A stretch of 59,895 nt of DNA from Deltaproteobacteria bacterium (GTDB lineage Bacteria; Desulfobacterota; Dissulfuribacteria; Dissulfuribacterales; UBA3076). The stretch lies in NCBI GenBank assembly GCA_018399745.1, contig JAGYNZ010000014.1, positions 1-59,895 on the forward strand. Reading direction: 5' to 3'. Shown here piece after piece: positions 17,243-26,827 of this stretch (its first letter is position 1; each line of letters opens with the position of its first letter). A program made the position numbers and the translations under genes. The notes below the pieces were generated by a model. That model had not been told where the DNA came from, made no database searches, and saw only the letters and a list, made by a program, of their open reading frames with translations.

Positions 17243-18523
17243 TTGCAGAGTATTAAACTATACAAAACAATGCTAAAGTGTCTTACATTATATGTATTGT
17301 TATTGTTTCTACCCCCTGTTTCTCATTCATCGCAATTATTTTATACAATTCAGACCGGCAGCTTTACAGGAGTTTCTGCTGCACACAAACAATTTAATTC
17401 TATAGTAAGAGAGTTAAGCAGTAAACAACTTGATCATCTAAGAATAGAGAAAGTCGGGGCATTTTACTGTGTAAGGCTGGGGACATTTGAGAGTTATAGT
17501 GCTGCAAAAAAATTTCATAAGTCAATTAAAACATGGACCTTCAAAAGTATCGTAATGGAGGCATATATAAAAGACGAAAGGATCATAAAAGTATATACAG
17601 CCTCACTGCCGCCAGGCAAAGATTCATCTGAGGAGAAGCCATACTCAAGCCCCCTAAAGGGAAAACTCAAGTCATCGATAACTGAAATGGCCGAAGACAA
17701 GACAAAGACAGAAATTTCCGCTTCATCCCACGAGAAAAAAGGGGATAAATACGTTGCGGCTGAGAGTTTCTTTCTGGCCATAGAGGAATATCGACAGGCT
17801 ATTAATCAGGGAATTAATCATCCAAATCTGTTTAGAAAACTATCTTCAATTCTTTACAAAACGGGTTTTGTGGATGAAGCCATTGTTGAGATGGAGAAGG
17901 CAGTGAGCTTACTTCCACGTGCAGATATTCTGAGAATAGAACTCGGCGTACTATATTTTGCCAGAGAAATACTGGAAAAGGCCAAAGAACAATTCTCCGT
18001 TGCCCTTAAAAATAATCCCGGCTTAACCCATTCCTATTATTATTTGGGGGAGATATTTCTGAGGACAGGCGATTACGATATGGCCTGGCTTTGTGTCAAC
18101 TTAGCGAGACGCTATGGATACAGGGGGCAGGACATTATAAGAAAATTAAGTATTTTATCGAAAGAACCTGACATAGATCCCTGGAGTACAAGCGAAAAAG
18201 ATTTATATATAAGGCAAATTCTTGTTAATAATTACAAAAAGGCGGAAAATATAGTAGATCGAATTTCAGAAGGAGAATTATTTGAGGATATCGCCTTTAA
18301 AGAATCGTTGGGGCCAAATGCTAATGTCGGCGGTTTTATGGGAGACTTCAGATCCTCAGAAATGCATCCTGATCTTGCCAATGCATTACTTGAGCGGGAG
18401 GTACTTTCCGATCCTATTATCGTCGAAACAGAACAGGGCTTTCATATCATTCAGCGCCTCGCACCTTTTGACCTTGATTATTGGGAGGAATTGTTTACTG
18501 ATTCGGATAGGTTGAAAAAATAG
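17243..18523 (+). CDS. Periplasmic SPOR-TPR-parvulin protein
   Basis: A 426-residue protein; TTG at 17243 or ATG at 17270 are possible starts, and either gives a signal peptide ending near SHSS. Order: a SPOR domain (about 30-110, FYTIQTGSFTGVSAAHKQF and FYCVRLGTF), a charged linker, three or four tetratricopeptide repeats (about 165-290), and a C-terminal parvulin-like PpiC fold (about 320-415, IVDRISEGELFEDIAFKES; VGGFMGDFR; TEQGFHIIQRL). SPOR domains bind denuded septal glycan and parvulins isomerise prolyl bonds, so a role in envelope assembly near the septum is plausible. The joining of all three domains in one chain is unusual. It converges on acpS. Confidence 0.78.
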   Translation: MQSIKLYKTMLKCLTLYVLLLFLPPVSHSSQLFYTIQTGSFTGVSAAHKQFNSIVRELSSKQLDHLRIEKVGAFYCVRLGTFESYSAAKKFHKSIKTWTFKSIVMEAYIKDERIIKVYTASLPPGKDSSEEKPYSSPLKGKLKSSITEMAEDKTKTEISASSHEKKGDKYVAAESFFLAIEEYRQAINQGINHPNLFRKLSSILYKTGFVDEAIVEMEKAVSLLPRADILRIELGVLYFAREILEKAKEQFSVALKNNPGLTHSYYYLGEIFLRTGDYDMAWLCVNLARRYGYRGQDIIRKLSILSKEPDIDPWSTSEKDLYIRQILVNNYKKAENIVDRISEGELFEDIAFKESLGPNANVGGFMGDFRSSEMHPDLANALLEREVLSDPIIVETEQGFHIIQRLAPFDLDYWEELFTDSDRLKK

Positions 18524-18631
18524 ACGCAGCAGGGCCTGTTTCTTCCTCTGTCTCAATCGAAATCTCATGGATTAATCCGCCGTAAGCAGCGGTAATATAA
18601 CCCCGGAGGAATTTAACATATTTACGATAGT

Positions 18632-19009
18632 TTATATGCTCATAATAACCACTGCAGTTGCATATTCTCCTTCGTGGGAAAGGCTTACATGCCATGCGCC
18701 TGCCCCCATGTCCTTTGCCCTTTTTAATGCGCAACCGGAGAGATTGAGCACAGGCTTACCGGAAGGCTTATGCGAAATGGACATCTGCCGCCAGGCCACA
18801 CCAAGTCTCATGCCCGTACCCAAGGCCTTGCAGCATGCCTCCTTTGCCGCGAAACGGAGGGCAAGACCCTGAGCTGGCTGTCTATGCTTCAGACAGTATA
18901 GGCATTCTTCACTGGTAAAGACCCTGGACAGAAATCTCTCACCCCAGCGGTTTAATGCCTTTTCCACCCTTGGAATGTGAACCAGATCAATTCCGAGACC
19001 TAAAATCAT
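18632..19009 (-). CDS. acpS: Holo-[acyl-carrier-protein] synthase
   Basis: A 125-residue enzyme that moves 4'-phosphopantetheine from CoA to acyl carrier protein. The Mg2+-binding Asp is in GIDLVHIPRVEK (residue 8) and the Glu in RFAAKEACCKALG (near 58). SLSHEGEYATAVVI at the end matches the family. It begins four bases after the pdxJ stop, as the last gene of the minus-strand run from corA. Confidence 0.95.
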   Translation of the reverse strand: MILGLGIDLVHIPRVEKALNRWGERFLSRVFTSEECLYCLKHRQPAQGLALRFAAKEACCKALGTGMRLGVAWRQMSISHKPSGKPVLNLSGCALKRAKDMGAGAWHVSLSHEGEYATAVVIMSI

Positions 19010-19013
19010 TAAA

Positions 19014-20183
19014 TTACTCTAAATAACCCTTTTGGACGAGAGAGAGCATCTCCCTCACGGCCCTCTCCAATCCCACTAAAACGGCCCGGCCTATAACGGC
19101 GTGTCCTATACTGAACTCCTGTATCTCACTGACCGCAGCAAGCCTTGCTGTATTGCGATAATTGAGCCCGTGACCCGCATGGACACGCAGATCAAGGTCC
19201 ATGGCTGCCCTTGCCATAACTACTATTTTTTCGAATTCACTGTCTTGAATATTTGAAGAAGGGGCATCTGCGTACAGCCCGGTATGAATCTCTATGCAAT
19301 CCGCCCCTGTCTGTTTTGCAGCCACGATCTGATCCCGCTCCGGATCAACAAAAAGACTCACCGGTATATTCGCATCGTGCAGCCTGGTTACAGTCTCAGT
19401 CAATGGTTTCTCCAGAGTCACTACATCCAGACCCCCCTCTGTCGTCAATTCTTCACGACCTTCCGGCACAAGTGTGACTATATCCGGCTTTATATCAGAC
19501 GCTATCCCTGTCATCTCTTCTGTGGCAGCCATTTCCAGGGTGAGTCTGGTCTTTATTATCTGCCTGAGCAATCTGACATCTCTGTCCTGGATATGTCGAC
19601 GATCTTCACGCAGGTGTACGACGATACCATCCGCACCCGCCATCTCGACTATTCCTGCGGCCGTAACAGGGTCCGGTTCTGCGGTCCCCCTTGCCTGCCT
19701 TACCGTAGCTACGTGATCAATATTGATACAAAGATCTGCCATTTTCAGCTCCTTATACAAGGCACTTAATAATGCCTGTTCTTTACGTTTCATGCGTTCC
19801 GCTTCAACAGGTCCCAGCTCGTGATCTTCTCCCAGAAGATGAACCAGCCCATGCACCAATAACTCTTCAAGTCTTTGTTCGAGTTCTGTGCCGGCATTTG
19901 CTGACTCACGTCTTGCGGTATCAATTGATATTACCACATCGCCAAGCAGATCATTATCCGGTGGATGAAAATCATCTGCCTGTTGACTGAATGAAATGAC
20001 ATTGGTGGAATAAGATCTTTTTAACCACTGTCTGTTGAGATGCATCATCTCGGTATCATCCACCAGGAGGATACTGAGTTCCGCACCGGGTCGTCCTATA
20101 GACCTCAAGAGTATCTCAGCCGCACGTCTGAGACGGAGCAGCGGCAGAAACTTCGAGTAAGTCGATCTGATCAGGACCGGCAC
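19014..20183 (-). CDS. Continuous YbeY-PdxJ reading frame (endoribonuclease plus pyridoxine 5'-phosphate synthase)
   Basis: One 389-codon frame with no stop between two families. Codons 1-147 (GTG start at 20183) are YbeY, the rRNA-maturation endoribonuclease, with its zinc site [12 protein letters not shown]; codons 148-389 are PdxJ, which joins deoxyxylulose 5-phosphate and 3-amino-2-oxopropyl phosphate in vitamin B6 synthesis ([40 protein letters not shown]). The PdxJ Met (ATG at 19742) has its own AAGGAG ribosome site 6 bases upstream, so a free 242-residue PdxJ could also be made. In related bacteria these are adjacent separate genes. Whether the fusion is real or a lost stop needs checking. 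Confidence 0.93.
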   Translation of the reverse strand: MPVLIRSTYSKFLPLLRLRRAAEILLRSIGRPGAELSILLVDDTEMMHLNRQWLKRSYSTNVISFSQQADDFHPPDNDLLGDVVISIDTARRESANAGTELEQRLEELLVHGLVHLLGEDHELGPVEAERMKRKEQALLSALYKELKMADLCINIDHVATVRQARGTAEPDPVTAAGIVEMAGADGIVVHLREDRRHIQDRDVRLLRQIIKTRLTLEMAATEEMTGIASDIKPDIVTLVPEGREELTTEGGLDVVTLEKPLTETVTRLHDANIPVSLFVDPERDQIVAAKQTGADCIEIHTGLYADAPSSNIQDSEFEKIVVMARAAMDLDLRVHAGHGLNYRNTARLAAVSEIQEFSIGHAVIGRAVLVGLERAVREMLSLVQKGYLE

Positions 20184-20220
20184 GATGTATCTTGCTCCTC
20201 ACTCTCTAAATAATTTTCTT

Positions 20221-21195
20221 TCATTTATCGACCCTTTGCTTTTCTTCATAGGCCTGGATGATCCGTCGCACAAGCTTGTGCCTTACCACGTCCTGCTTGG
20301 AAAAACCGATAAAAGCTATGCCCTCTATGCCCTGCAGGATATCTCTGGCCTCGAGAAGACCCGAGCCCCGCTTTTCCGGAAGGTCAATCTGCGTGAGGTC
20401 TCCGGTAATTACCGCCTTTGACTCATAGCCCAACCTGGTAAGAAACATCTTCATCTGTTCAGAGGTGGTATTTTGTGCCTCATCTAAAATGGTAAAGGCA
20501 TCATTCAATGTCCTGCCCCGCATGAAGGCAAGCGGGGCTATTTCAATGACCCCGCGTTCTAAAAGCCGCGAGACCTTTTCAAAAGAAAGCATGTCATACA
20601 GGGCGTCATAGAGTGGTCTAAGATAAGGATTTACCTTTTCAGCAAGATCACCCGGGAGAAAGCCAAGCTTTTCTCCAGCCTCAACCGCAGGTCTTACCAG
20701 TATAATTCTGGCCACCTTTTCCGTAATAAGGGCTGAGACTGCCATAGCCATGGCGAGATAGGTCTTGCCCGTACCTGCAGGACCAATCCCAAAAACTATG
20801 TCGTTGGTCCGCATGGCCTCGACATAAAGCTTTTGTGCAAGGCTCTTCGGTGTGACAAGCCTTTTCCCTGAATTCACACTCAGCTTGTCCAGAAAGATGT
20901 CTTTGAGATGGGCCTTTGAATCCGCACTGAGAATTTGAATCGCAAACTCTATGTCATTTGAATGAAGAGGATAACCCCGTTTAAGGAGTTCATAGAGCTG
21001 GGAACAGGTGCGGCTCGCGTGGTCCACTCCTATGGGATCACCGGTGATGCTGATCTGATTTCCTTTGACGTTTATGGTAACCTTTAGTAAATCTTCGATG
21101 ATCTCAAAGTTTTTTCCCTGCTCTCCATAAAGGCTTAAAGCCAATGAATTGTCATCAAAGTATAGTTGCCGTTGCTGGGGAGAGACCTTTTTCAT
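20221..21195 (-). CDS. phoH: PhoH-family ATPase (YbeZ)
   Basis: A 324-residue cytosolic protein with an N-terminal KH-like/substrate part (about 1-110) and a RecA-type core: Walker [13 protein letters not shown] (near 145), [15 protein letters not shown], Walker [11 protein letters not shown] (near 240) and a sensor [11 protein letters not shown]. YbeZ works with YbeY in ribosome RNA quality control, and the next gene encodes YbeY, the classic pairing. Its ATG overlaps the upstream gene's stop (ATGA), so translation is coupled. A 37-base gap separates it from the ybeY-pdxJ frame. Confidence 0.95.
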   Translation of the reverse strand: MKKVSPQQRQLYFDDNSLALSLYGEQGKNFEIIEDLLKVTINVKGNQISITGDPIGVDHASRTCSQLYELLKRGYPLHSNDIEFAIQILSADSKAHLKDIFLDKLSVNSGKRLVTPKSLAQKLYVEAMRTNDIVFGIGPAGTGKTYLAMAMAVSALITEKVARIILVRPAVEAGEKLGFLPGDLAEKVNPYLRPLYDALYDMLSFEKVSRLLERGVIEIAPLAFMRGRTLNDAFTILDEAQNTTSEQMKMFLTRLGYESKAVITGDLTQIDLPEKRGSGLLEARDILQGIEGIAFIGFSKQDVVRHKLVRRIIQAYEEKQRVDK

Positions 21196-22940
21196 ATATC
21201 CCTAAGTGCCCTGTCATATAATTTCCCCACTCCATACTCCTTTCTCCGCAGGAATTTCTCCCACGGCGGTCCTATAATCTGCATTTCATGTCTATCCTTT
21301 TGGACCTCAAGCGCTATCTTCATCTCCATTGTACAGCCGGTGCTGTAAGTGGCGTCTTTTCCTACCCACTCAGGTGGTATCTTTTCATCCATAAGCTCAA
21401 AGGCCTTTTCAATATCGTCTACGGTCTGAAACCTCCACGTATCTATCAGCCCGCTCCTCTGCACAATCTCCCACATATACATTATATCATCAGCATCCAT
21501 ACCCGGCTCGAAGTGTTCTGCCGGATTTATCACTACTGCACCCTCCTGTCTTTTACGAAGGTGATTTACAAATACGTTTAATATCTGTTTAGCCGTCTCC
21601 AACTGGTGTGGTATGCTTCCGACAATAGCACTGTAAAATAAGATTTTTTTACCCTGACGTTTTTGCGTTTTCAGATCAGCTATCATGGCCTCGGCCTTGG
21701 TTCTTAAAGCTGTCTCTGAAAAACGTATAACTTTGGTATTACGCAGTTTCTCCTGCAACATTAGTTTGCCTGGCTTTCTGCAGACCATGGACAGTATATC
21801 TCGGGTGAACTGAAAGTGTGAATCTATAAAGCAGTCGGCATCTTCTGCACTGCGACTGATTACTGCATCCGCCTCCTTAAATGCCCTTGCAAATGTTACT
21901 GATGTAAGAAGGGGATTAAAGTGTTCCTGGGTACCATCGGAAATAATATATAAAGTTTTATCGCTTTTAAGTCTTTCCAAAAGCTCCTTTTTTGAGATAT
22001 TCGGATTCGTAATAATCTCCGCCCCTGATAACATCTCCTGCAGATAGGAATCTTCCAGTACATCAACGATGGTAACTGAATCGTAGTAAAAGGCCTTTTT
22101 CACAGACAATATGACGTTGATACCCATACGTATCAGGATCTGTATCATGGCAAGATCAAGCAGTACTTCACCAGCAAAGACTCCTGTCCATAGCAGATAC
22201 CGTCTTTCTTTGGAATTGATCCATTCTCGAAGTATTTTTTTCAGCCATACCCAGCCTGAACCTTCTATCGGGGCCTTCATCATAGAACGGAGTTCGTCTG
22301 ACGTAACTTTCTTTTCCCTGTTCCAGAGTTCTGTGTGACCGGACAGGACTATAAGACGGCGAAACTGCAAGAGGTGTATGCCAAGGGCTACTTCATCCAG
22401 TGGAGTATCTTTCCTGAATTCCAATCCATTCGGATCATTGAATGCCTCCTTAAAGCTCTCTGACTTAAGGAATTCGTACATTCTGCGATTTTTGGCTTCC
22501 TTGATCTTGGCTAGAGGACGTTCAATCTCGCTAACCCTTATAAATATCTGGAGCAGCCTTTTTTCAAGTCTCGACGGAAGCATTACCAGCGAGGAGGTCT
22601 CACGTCTGAATTTCGTCCCCAGGAGGCTGAGCAGAAACTTTTGCCTGTAAGTGTCTTTCACCACTGAGCGCACCAGCGGCTCTACGCGTTCCCATACCTT
22701 TATATAGGCAAAGGTAAGGAGATCTCCCCCCTTTTTTTCTATGATGGTCTTGAAGACCTTATCAGAACAGGGATAATAATAGGGCTCCTCATCCAATAAT
22801 ACCATAAATCTCAACTGCTCTGGTGAGGCGACTTCATTGGGAAAAACTTCGTAGGCAAGGTGATTTTCAGTATAGAAATTTGCAATCCAGGCGTCTTTTT
22901 CCGGATCCAGAACAGAAAAAGACTCGTAGGTACGGTCCAT
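21192..22940 (-). CDS. DUF89/ARMT1-like protein with degenerate active site
   Basis: A 582-residue protein. The middle resembles DUF89 damage-control phosphatases: [20 protein letters not shown] with a following VTIVDV helix, then [19 protein letters not shown] and [10 protein letters not shown] (compare VISNG...ADLVISKG). The metal-site motif DNAGE of active enzymes reads GVFAGE here, and the GQGN after VISK is SAED, so phosphatase activity is doubtful. The N-terminal 200 residues have no match I recognise. It sits between corA (21-base gap) and phoH (4-base overlap), an association seen in deltaproteobacteria as far as I recall. No signal peptide. Confidence 0.6.
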   Translation of the reverse strand: MDRTYESFSVLDPEKDAWIANFYTENHLAYEVFPNEVASPEQLRFMVLLDEEPYYYPCSDKVFKTIIEKKGGDLLTFAYIKVWERVEPLVRSVVKDTYRQKFLLSLLGTKFRRETSSLVMLPSRLEKRLLQIFIRVSEIERPLAKIKEAKNRRMYEFLKSESFKEAFNDPNGLEFRKDTPLDEVALGIHLLQFRRLIVLSGHTELWNREKKVTSDELRSMMKAPIEGSGWVWLKKILREWINSKERRYLLWTGVFAGEVLLDLAMIQILIRMGINVILSVKKAFYYDSVTIVDVLEDSYLQEMLSGAEIITNPNISKKELLERLKSDKTLYIISDGTQEHFNPLLTSVTFARAFKEADAVISRSAEDADCFIDSHFQFTRDILSMVCRKPGKLMLQEKLRNTKVIRFSETALRTKAEAMIADLKTQKRQGKKILFYSAIVGSIPHQLETAKQILNVFVNHLRKRQEGAVVINPAEHFEPGMDADDIMYMWEIVQRSGLIDTWRFQTVDDIEKAFELMDEKIPPEWVGKDATYSTGCTMEMKIALEVQKDRHEMQIIGPPWEKFLRRKEYGVGKLYDRALRDI

Positions 22941-22961
22941 GAACAGGTCTGAAATGCCTCC

Positions 22962-23894
22962 TTAAAACATCCTTTTCTTGATAAAGATAAATACTGCTAT
23001 CCCGGACAATAAAAAAGACAGCCCCATCATAAGGGCAAAGGCAGAAGACGAGTGTTGAAAAGGAAGATCAATGTTCATTCCATAGATACTGGCGACCAGT
23101 GTGGGTAACATGAGAACGATGGTCACCGCAGTCAGAAATTTCATTACCGCATTAAGGTTGTTGGAAATTACAGAGGCATATGCATTCATCATTCCACTCA
23201 AAATGTCACTGAAGATCTTGGCCATTTCTATGGCCTGCTGGTTTTCAATCTGAGCGTCTTCCAGGATATCCACGTTATCTTCGTCTACAGGGAGGTAACG
23301 ACCACCCTGAAGCCGTGCCATCACTATATCATTAGCCCTTAGACTCGTGTTGAAGTATACTAAACTCTTTTCAAGGTTGAAGAGTTTTAAGAGTTCTTTG
23401 TTGCGGACCGCCCGGTGAAGTTCCGCCTCGTATTCATTGGTCAGTCTATCTATGAGCCGAAGATGTCTTAAATAGACATTTGCCACCTTGAGAAAGATAT
23501 TAAATACAAACCGGACATGATCTTCAAGTAGACGCTTGGCCCATTTGGATTCCATGAGTCCTTCAAAAATCGAGGTCTCCTTGAGGCAAATCGTTATTAC
23601 GCTTTGACCCGTTACAATAATGCCTAATGGAATTGTCTCGTAACGGACCATATCCCTCTCGTGGCGTGGATCAGGGATCTTTATGGTGATCAAAAAATGG
23701 CCTTCCTCCCGTTCTATCCGTGAAGTCTCTTCCTCGTCAAGCGGATATTTCAAAAACTCCGGGAGTATTCCCAGTTCCTTCTGGATTCTGTCCAGTTCCT
23801 CAGGGGTGGGGGCTACCAGATTTATCCAGCTGCCCTTGCTGATATCGGTGCAACGCTCTACACCTTCATTGTTTGTCCTGAAAACTGTAAGCAC
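22962..23894 (-). CDS. corA: CorA-family magnesium/cobalt transporter
   Basis: A 310-residue inner-membrane channel with GTG start. A large N-terminal cytoplasmic alpha/beta domain is followed by a long helical neck and two C-terminal helices; the pore signature YGMNI lies at the end of the first helix, and the chain ends in a basic tail (IFIKKRMF). CorA forms pentamers gated by Mg2+. First gene of the run corA, DUF89-like, phoH, ybeY-pdxJ, acpS. The PHP gene is divergent on the other side. Confidence 0.94.
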   Translation of the reverse strand: MLTVFRTNNEGVERCTDISKGSWINLVAPTPEELDRIQKELGILPEFLKYPLDEEETSRIEREEGHFLITIKIPDPRHERDMVRYETIPLGIIVTGQSVITICLKETSIFEGLMESKWAKRLLEDHVRFVFNIFLKVANVYLRHLRLIDRLTNEYEAELHRAVRNKELLKLFNLEKSLVYFNTSLRANDIVMARLQGGRYLPVDEDNVDILEDAQIENQQAIEMAKIFSDILSGMMNAYASVISNNLNAVMKFLTAVTIVLMLPTLVASIYGMNIDLPFQHSSSAFALMMGLSFLLSGIAVFIFIKKRMF

Positions 23895-24243
23895 TTAAAA
23901 CTCGCCTTTCCTTAAACGTAGCCGATAAAAAGAGGACTCTAATGTTAAATTCTAATGACCTTAATGGCCAGTATATTAAAATTCAATTGTCTTGGCCATG
24001 GGCTTCACAGGGATTTAAAGGATCTTAAAATGTCCGCAAAAAACCTATATTCTCTCGAAACTTATCATAAAGCCCATGTGCGTACAAATAAAAAATTGGC
24101 GACCGATACCTTGAGCTTTAGGATATGGAGGAAGTCAGAAATATCTTTATATGGAAAATTCAGGCCTTACGTTTTATCATGCCGTCAGCCCTGATTACAG
24201 GACCCTCGACAAGACATCAATCATAAGGTACAAAAAGGTATCA
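23895..24243. other. Divergent intergenic region between corA and the PHP gene
   Basis: AT-rich sequence that should carry two outward promoters. An open frame covers part of it but is not protein-like. I see no riboswitch or terminator. The PHP gene frame is open upstream of its chosen ATG, to 24151, without recognisable coding pattern. Confidence 0.45.
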
Positions 24244-25101
24244 ATGAAATATTGTGATCTACATACACATACGACGGCGTCCGACGGTTCTGATTCACCT
24301 GCCGCAGTCATTCAGCTTGCCGTAAACTCAGGTCTGAAAGCGGTTGCGGTCACCGACCATGATACGGTGGCAGGTCTTCCAGAGGCTTTCGAGGCATCTG
24401 CGAAACTCGGAATAGAGTTACTCCCTGGTGCCGAACTGAGCGTACGAATATCTCATGGCACCCTGCATGTTCTGGCCTATCTTATTGATCCGGGTTCACC
24501 TGAATTAAACGGGGTATTGAAAGAGGTCCAGTCCGCAAGGGCCAAACGAAATCATTTTATCCTGGAACGTCTGAATGAACTCGGTCGTACGATATCCTGG
24601 AGTGAGCTGGAGGAAATGGCCAAAGGAGGACAGATTGGCCGCCCTCATATTGCAAGGGCTATGGTAAATCGAGGGTATGTAAGATCCACGCATGAGGCCT
24701 TTGCCGGTTATCTTAAAAAAGGCGCCCCTGCTTATATACCAAAGTCCATTCTCAATCCGGAGAGGGCGATAACTACCATACATAAGGCTGGAGGCCTTGC
24801 GGTGCTGGCCCATCCCATATCACTCGAACTTGAAACCCCCGCGCACCTGGATAAGCTGGTAGCACATTGGGCAGATCAGGGTCTCGACGGCATAGAATGT
24901 TATTATAGTATGCATAGCCAAGAGTTAACCAATCTGTCTCTGTCGCTCTGCAAAAAGTATGACCTGGTCCCCACCGGTGGCAGCGACTATCATGGCAAGG
25001 CCAAACCAAAAATAAAGGTTGGTATAGGCACAGGAGGACTGAGAGTGCCGTATAGCTGTGTTGAGGCCCTCAAAAAGAGATGGGGCAAACGCACAAGTTA
25101 A
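24244..25101 (+). CDS. PHP-domain phosphoesterase (YciV/RNase AM type)
   Basis: A 285-residue enzyme from ATG 24244 (AAGGT upstream; the product then begins MKYCDLHTHTT, the normal family start). Metal ligands of the PHP fold are visible: HTHTTASDG, VTDHDT, the Glu in GAELSV, HVLAYLID, AHPI and SDYHG. Family members of this length are 3',5'-nucleotide bisphosphate phosphatases and 5'-3' exoribonucleases that finish rRNA ends. It is followed 24 bases later by the peptide-binding protein gene. Assignment to the nucleotidase subgroup is inferred. Confidence 0.88.
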   Translation: MKYCDLHTHTTASDGSDSPAAVIQLAVNSGLKAVAVTDHDTVAGLPEAFEASAKLGIELLPGAELSVRISHGTLHVLAYLIDPGSPELNGVLKEVQSARAKRNHFILERLNELGRTISWSELEEMAKGGQIGRPHIARAMVNRGYVRSTHEAFAGYLKKGAPAYIPKSILNPERAITTIHKAGGLAVLAHPISLELETPAHLDKLVAHWADQGLDGIECYYSMHSQELTNLSLSLCKKYDLVPTGGSDYHGKAKPKIKVGIGTGGLRVPYSCVEALKKRWGKRTS

Positions 25102-25125
25102 AAGGCTGGCCATTCAGGGTTTAAC

Positions 25126-26778
25126 GTGATTTATCCGTTCCAGATCTCACGATTTCAGTATTTTCGGCCCCTTCTCGTCCTGGTTTCTTTTATTTCACTT
25201 TTCCCGATCGGCCTTCTGTCTTCTACTCCCCACTTTGCCTTAGCGGCAGAGCCGGATTACGGTGATGCTATTGTCTTAGGTTCTATTGGAGACGCCACCA
25301 CGCTGATTCCCATGCTGGCCTCCGACGCCACGTCACACCAGATCGCAGGCCTTATCTATAATGGTCTGGTTAAATACGACAAGGATCTCAACCTGATTGG
25401 AGACCTGGCAGAATCATGGACGATTTCTCCTGACGGACTTACTATTACCTTTAAGCTCAGAAGGGGGATTACGTGGGAGGACGGTGAGCCGTTTACTTCG
25501 GAGGATGTGCTCTTCGGCTTTGAGACCATCACGGATCAAGGGACTCCGACTGCCTATGCAGGCGATTTTCTTGAAGTCGAAAAGGCCGAAGCGCCTGACC
25601 CTTATACCTTTAAGGTCACCTACAGAGAGCCGTTTGCCCCTGCCCTGAGCTCCTGGGGAAATTTGGTTGTGCTGCCAAAGCACCTGCTGGATGGAAAGGA
25701 CATTACAAAAAGTCGGCTCGGACGAAAACCAGTCGGCCTGGGTCCGTATTGTTTTTCAGACTGGAAGACTCAAGAACGTATAGAACTGAAAGCAAATCCA
25801 AACTATTTTGAAAAACGGCCCTGTATAGACCGCTATATAATGAGAATCATACCTGACCCGGCAACCATGTTTCTTGAGCTGAAATCAGGTGGCCTTGACT
25901 GGATGGGATTATCTCCGATTCAATATGAAAGGCAGGCAAATACCCTGTTTTTCGAGATAAATTTTAACAAATATCAATATCTTTCCTTTTCCTACACCTA
26001 TCTGGGTTACAATTTAAAATTTCCCCTGTTTTCAGACAAAAGAGTAAGACAAGCCATTGCCTTTGCCATAGATAAGGATGAGATACTGCGAGGGGTGCTT
26101 TTGGGATACGGAGTGAAGGCGACAGGCCCATATAAACCTGATACATGGTTTTATAACCCTCATGTCAGACGTTATCCATATGATCCGAAAAAGGCAACAG
26201 CCTTGCTTGCCGAGGCCGGCTGGCTGGACAGGGACGGAGACGCCTGGCTGGATAAAGAAGGCAGGGCCTTCTCATTCACAACCATAACCAATCAGGGCAA
26301 TTCCTTAAGGAATCGAACCGCTCAGATAATTCAGTACAGGCTCAAGCAGATCGGGATAGAAATGAAGATCAGAACCCTTGAGTGGACAGCCCTTATCAAT
26401 GACTTTATAGACAAGAGGCGTTTCGAGGCGGTAATACTGGGCTGGACATTAGGGCAGGATCCGGATATCTATGACATCTGGCATTCCTCCAAGACAGGCG
26501 GTAAGGAACTGAACTTTATCAGTTACCATAATCCTGAAATGGACCAACTCCTCGTAAAAGGGCGAAAGACCTTTGACCGCAATGAACGCAAGAAAATATA
26601 CTGGCGTATCCAGGAAATCCTGGCAGAGGATCAGCCCTATACTTTTCTTTACGTTCCAATGGCCCTGCCTTTGATTCACAAACGTTTTAAGGGTATTGAA
26701 CCTGCTCCAGCCGGCATAACATACAACTTCATACGGTGGTGGGTGCCAATTTATATGCAAAAATATATAACGCGATAA
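25126..26778 (+). CDS. Peptide/nickel-type ABC substrate-binding protein
   Basis: A 550-residue protein with GTG start. The first 40 residues form a signal peptide ending near ALAAEP (no lipobox). The rest is a full SBP_bac_5 fold: LVKYDKDLNLIGDLAESWTI, ITFKLRRGITWEDGEPFTSE, then FSDKRVRQAIAFAIDKDEIL, and a C-terminal lobe with LGWTLGQDPDIYDIWHSS. These periplasmic proteins deliver oligopeptides or nickel to an ABC importer, but no permease or ATPase genes are adjacent, so it is an orphan here. It converges on the ycaO gene. Confidence 0.9.
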   Translation: MIYPFQISRFQYFRPLLVLVSFISLFPIGLLSSTPHFALAAEPDYGDAIVLGSIGDATTLIPMLASDATSHQIAGLIYNGLVKYDKDLNLIGDLAESWTISPDGLTITFKLRRGITWEDGEPFTSEDVLFGFETITDQGTPTAYAGDFLEVEKAEAPDPYTFKVTYREPFAPALSSWGNLVVLPKHLLDGKDITKSRLGRKPVGLGPYCFSDWKTQERIELKANPNYFEKRPCIDRYIMRIIPDPATMFLELKSGGLDWMGLSPIQYERQANTLFFEINFNKYQYLSFSYTYLGYNLKFPLFSDKRVRQAIAFAIDKDEILRGVLLGYGVKATGPYKPDTWFYNPHVRRYPYDPKKATALLAEAGWLDRDGDAWLDKEGRAFSFTTITNQGNSLRNRTAQIIQYRLKQIGIEMKIRTLEWTALINDFIDKRRFEAVILGWTLGQDPDIYDIWHSSKTGGKELNFISYHNPEMDQLLVKGRKTFDRNERKKIYWRIQEILAEDQPYTFLYVPMALPLIHKRFKGIEPAPAGITYNFIRWWVPIYMQKYITR

Positions 26779-26827
26779 GTCCTCGCAAAATACACTCTCT
26801 GCGCAGGTTATGCTGCCTGCCCACATT

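Noticed and set aside
18495-18734. Minus-strand frame at the acpS end
   Set aside because: It overlaps acpS in another frame; the part beyond acpS is short and unrecognised.
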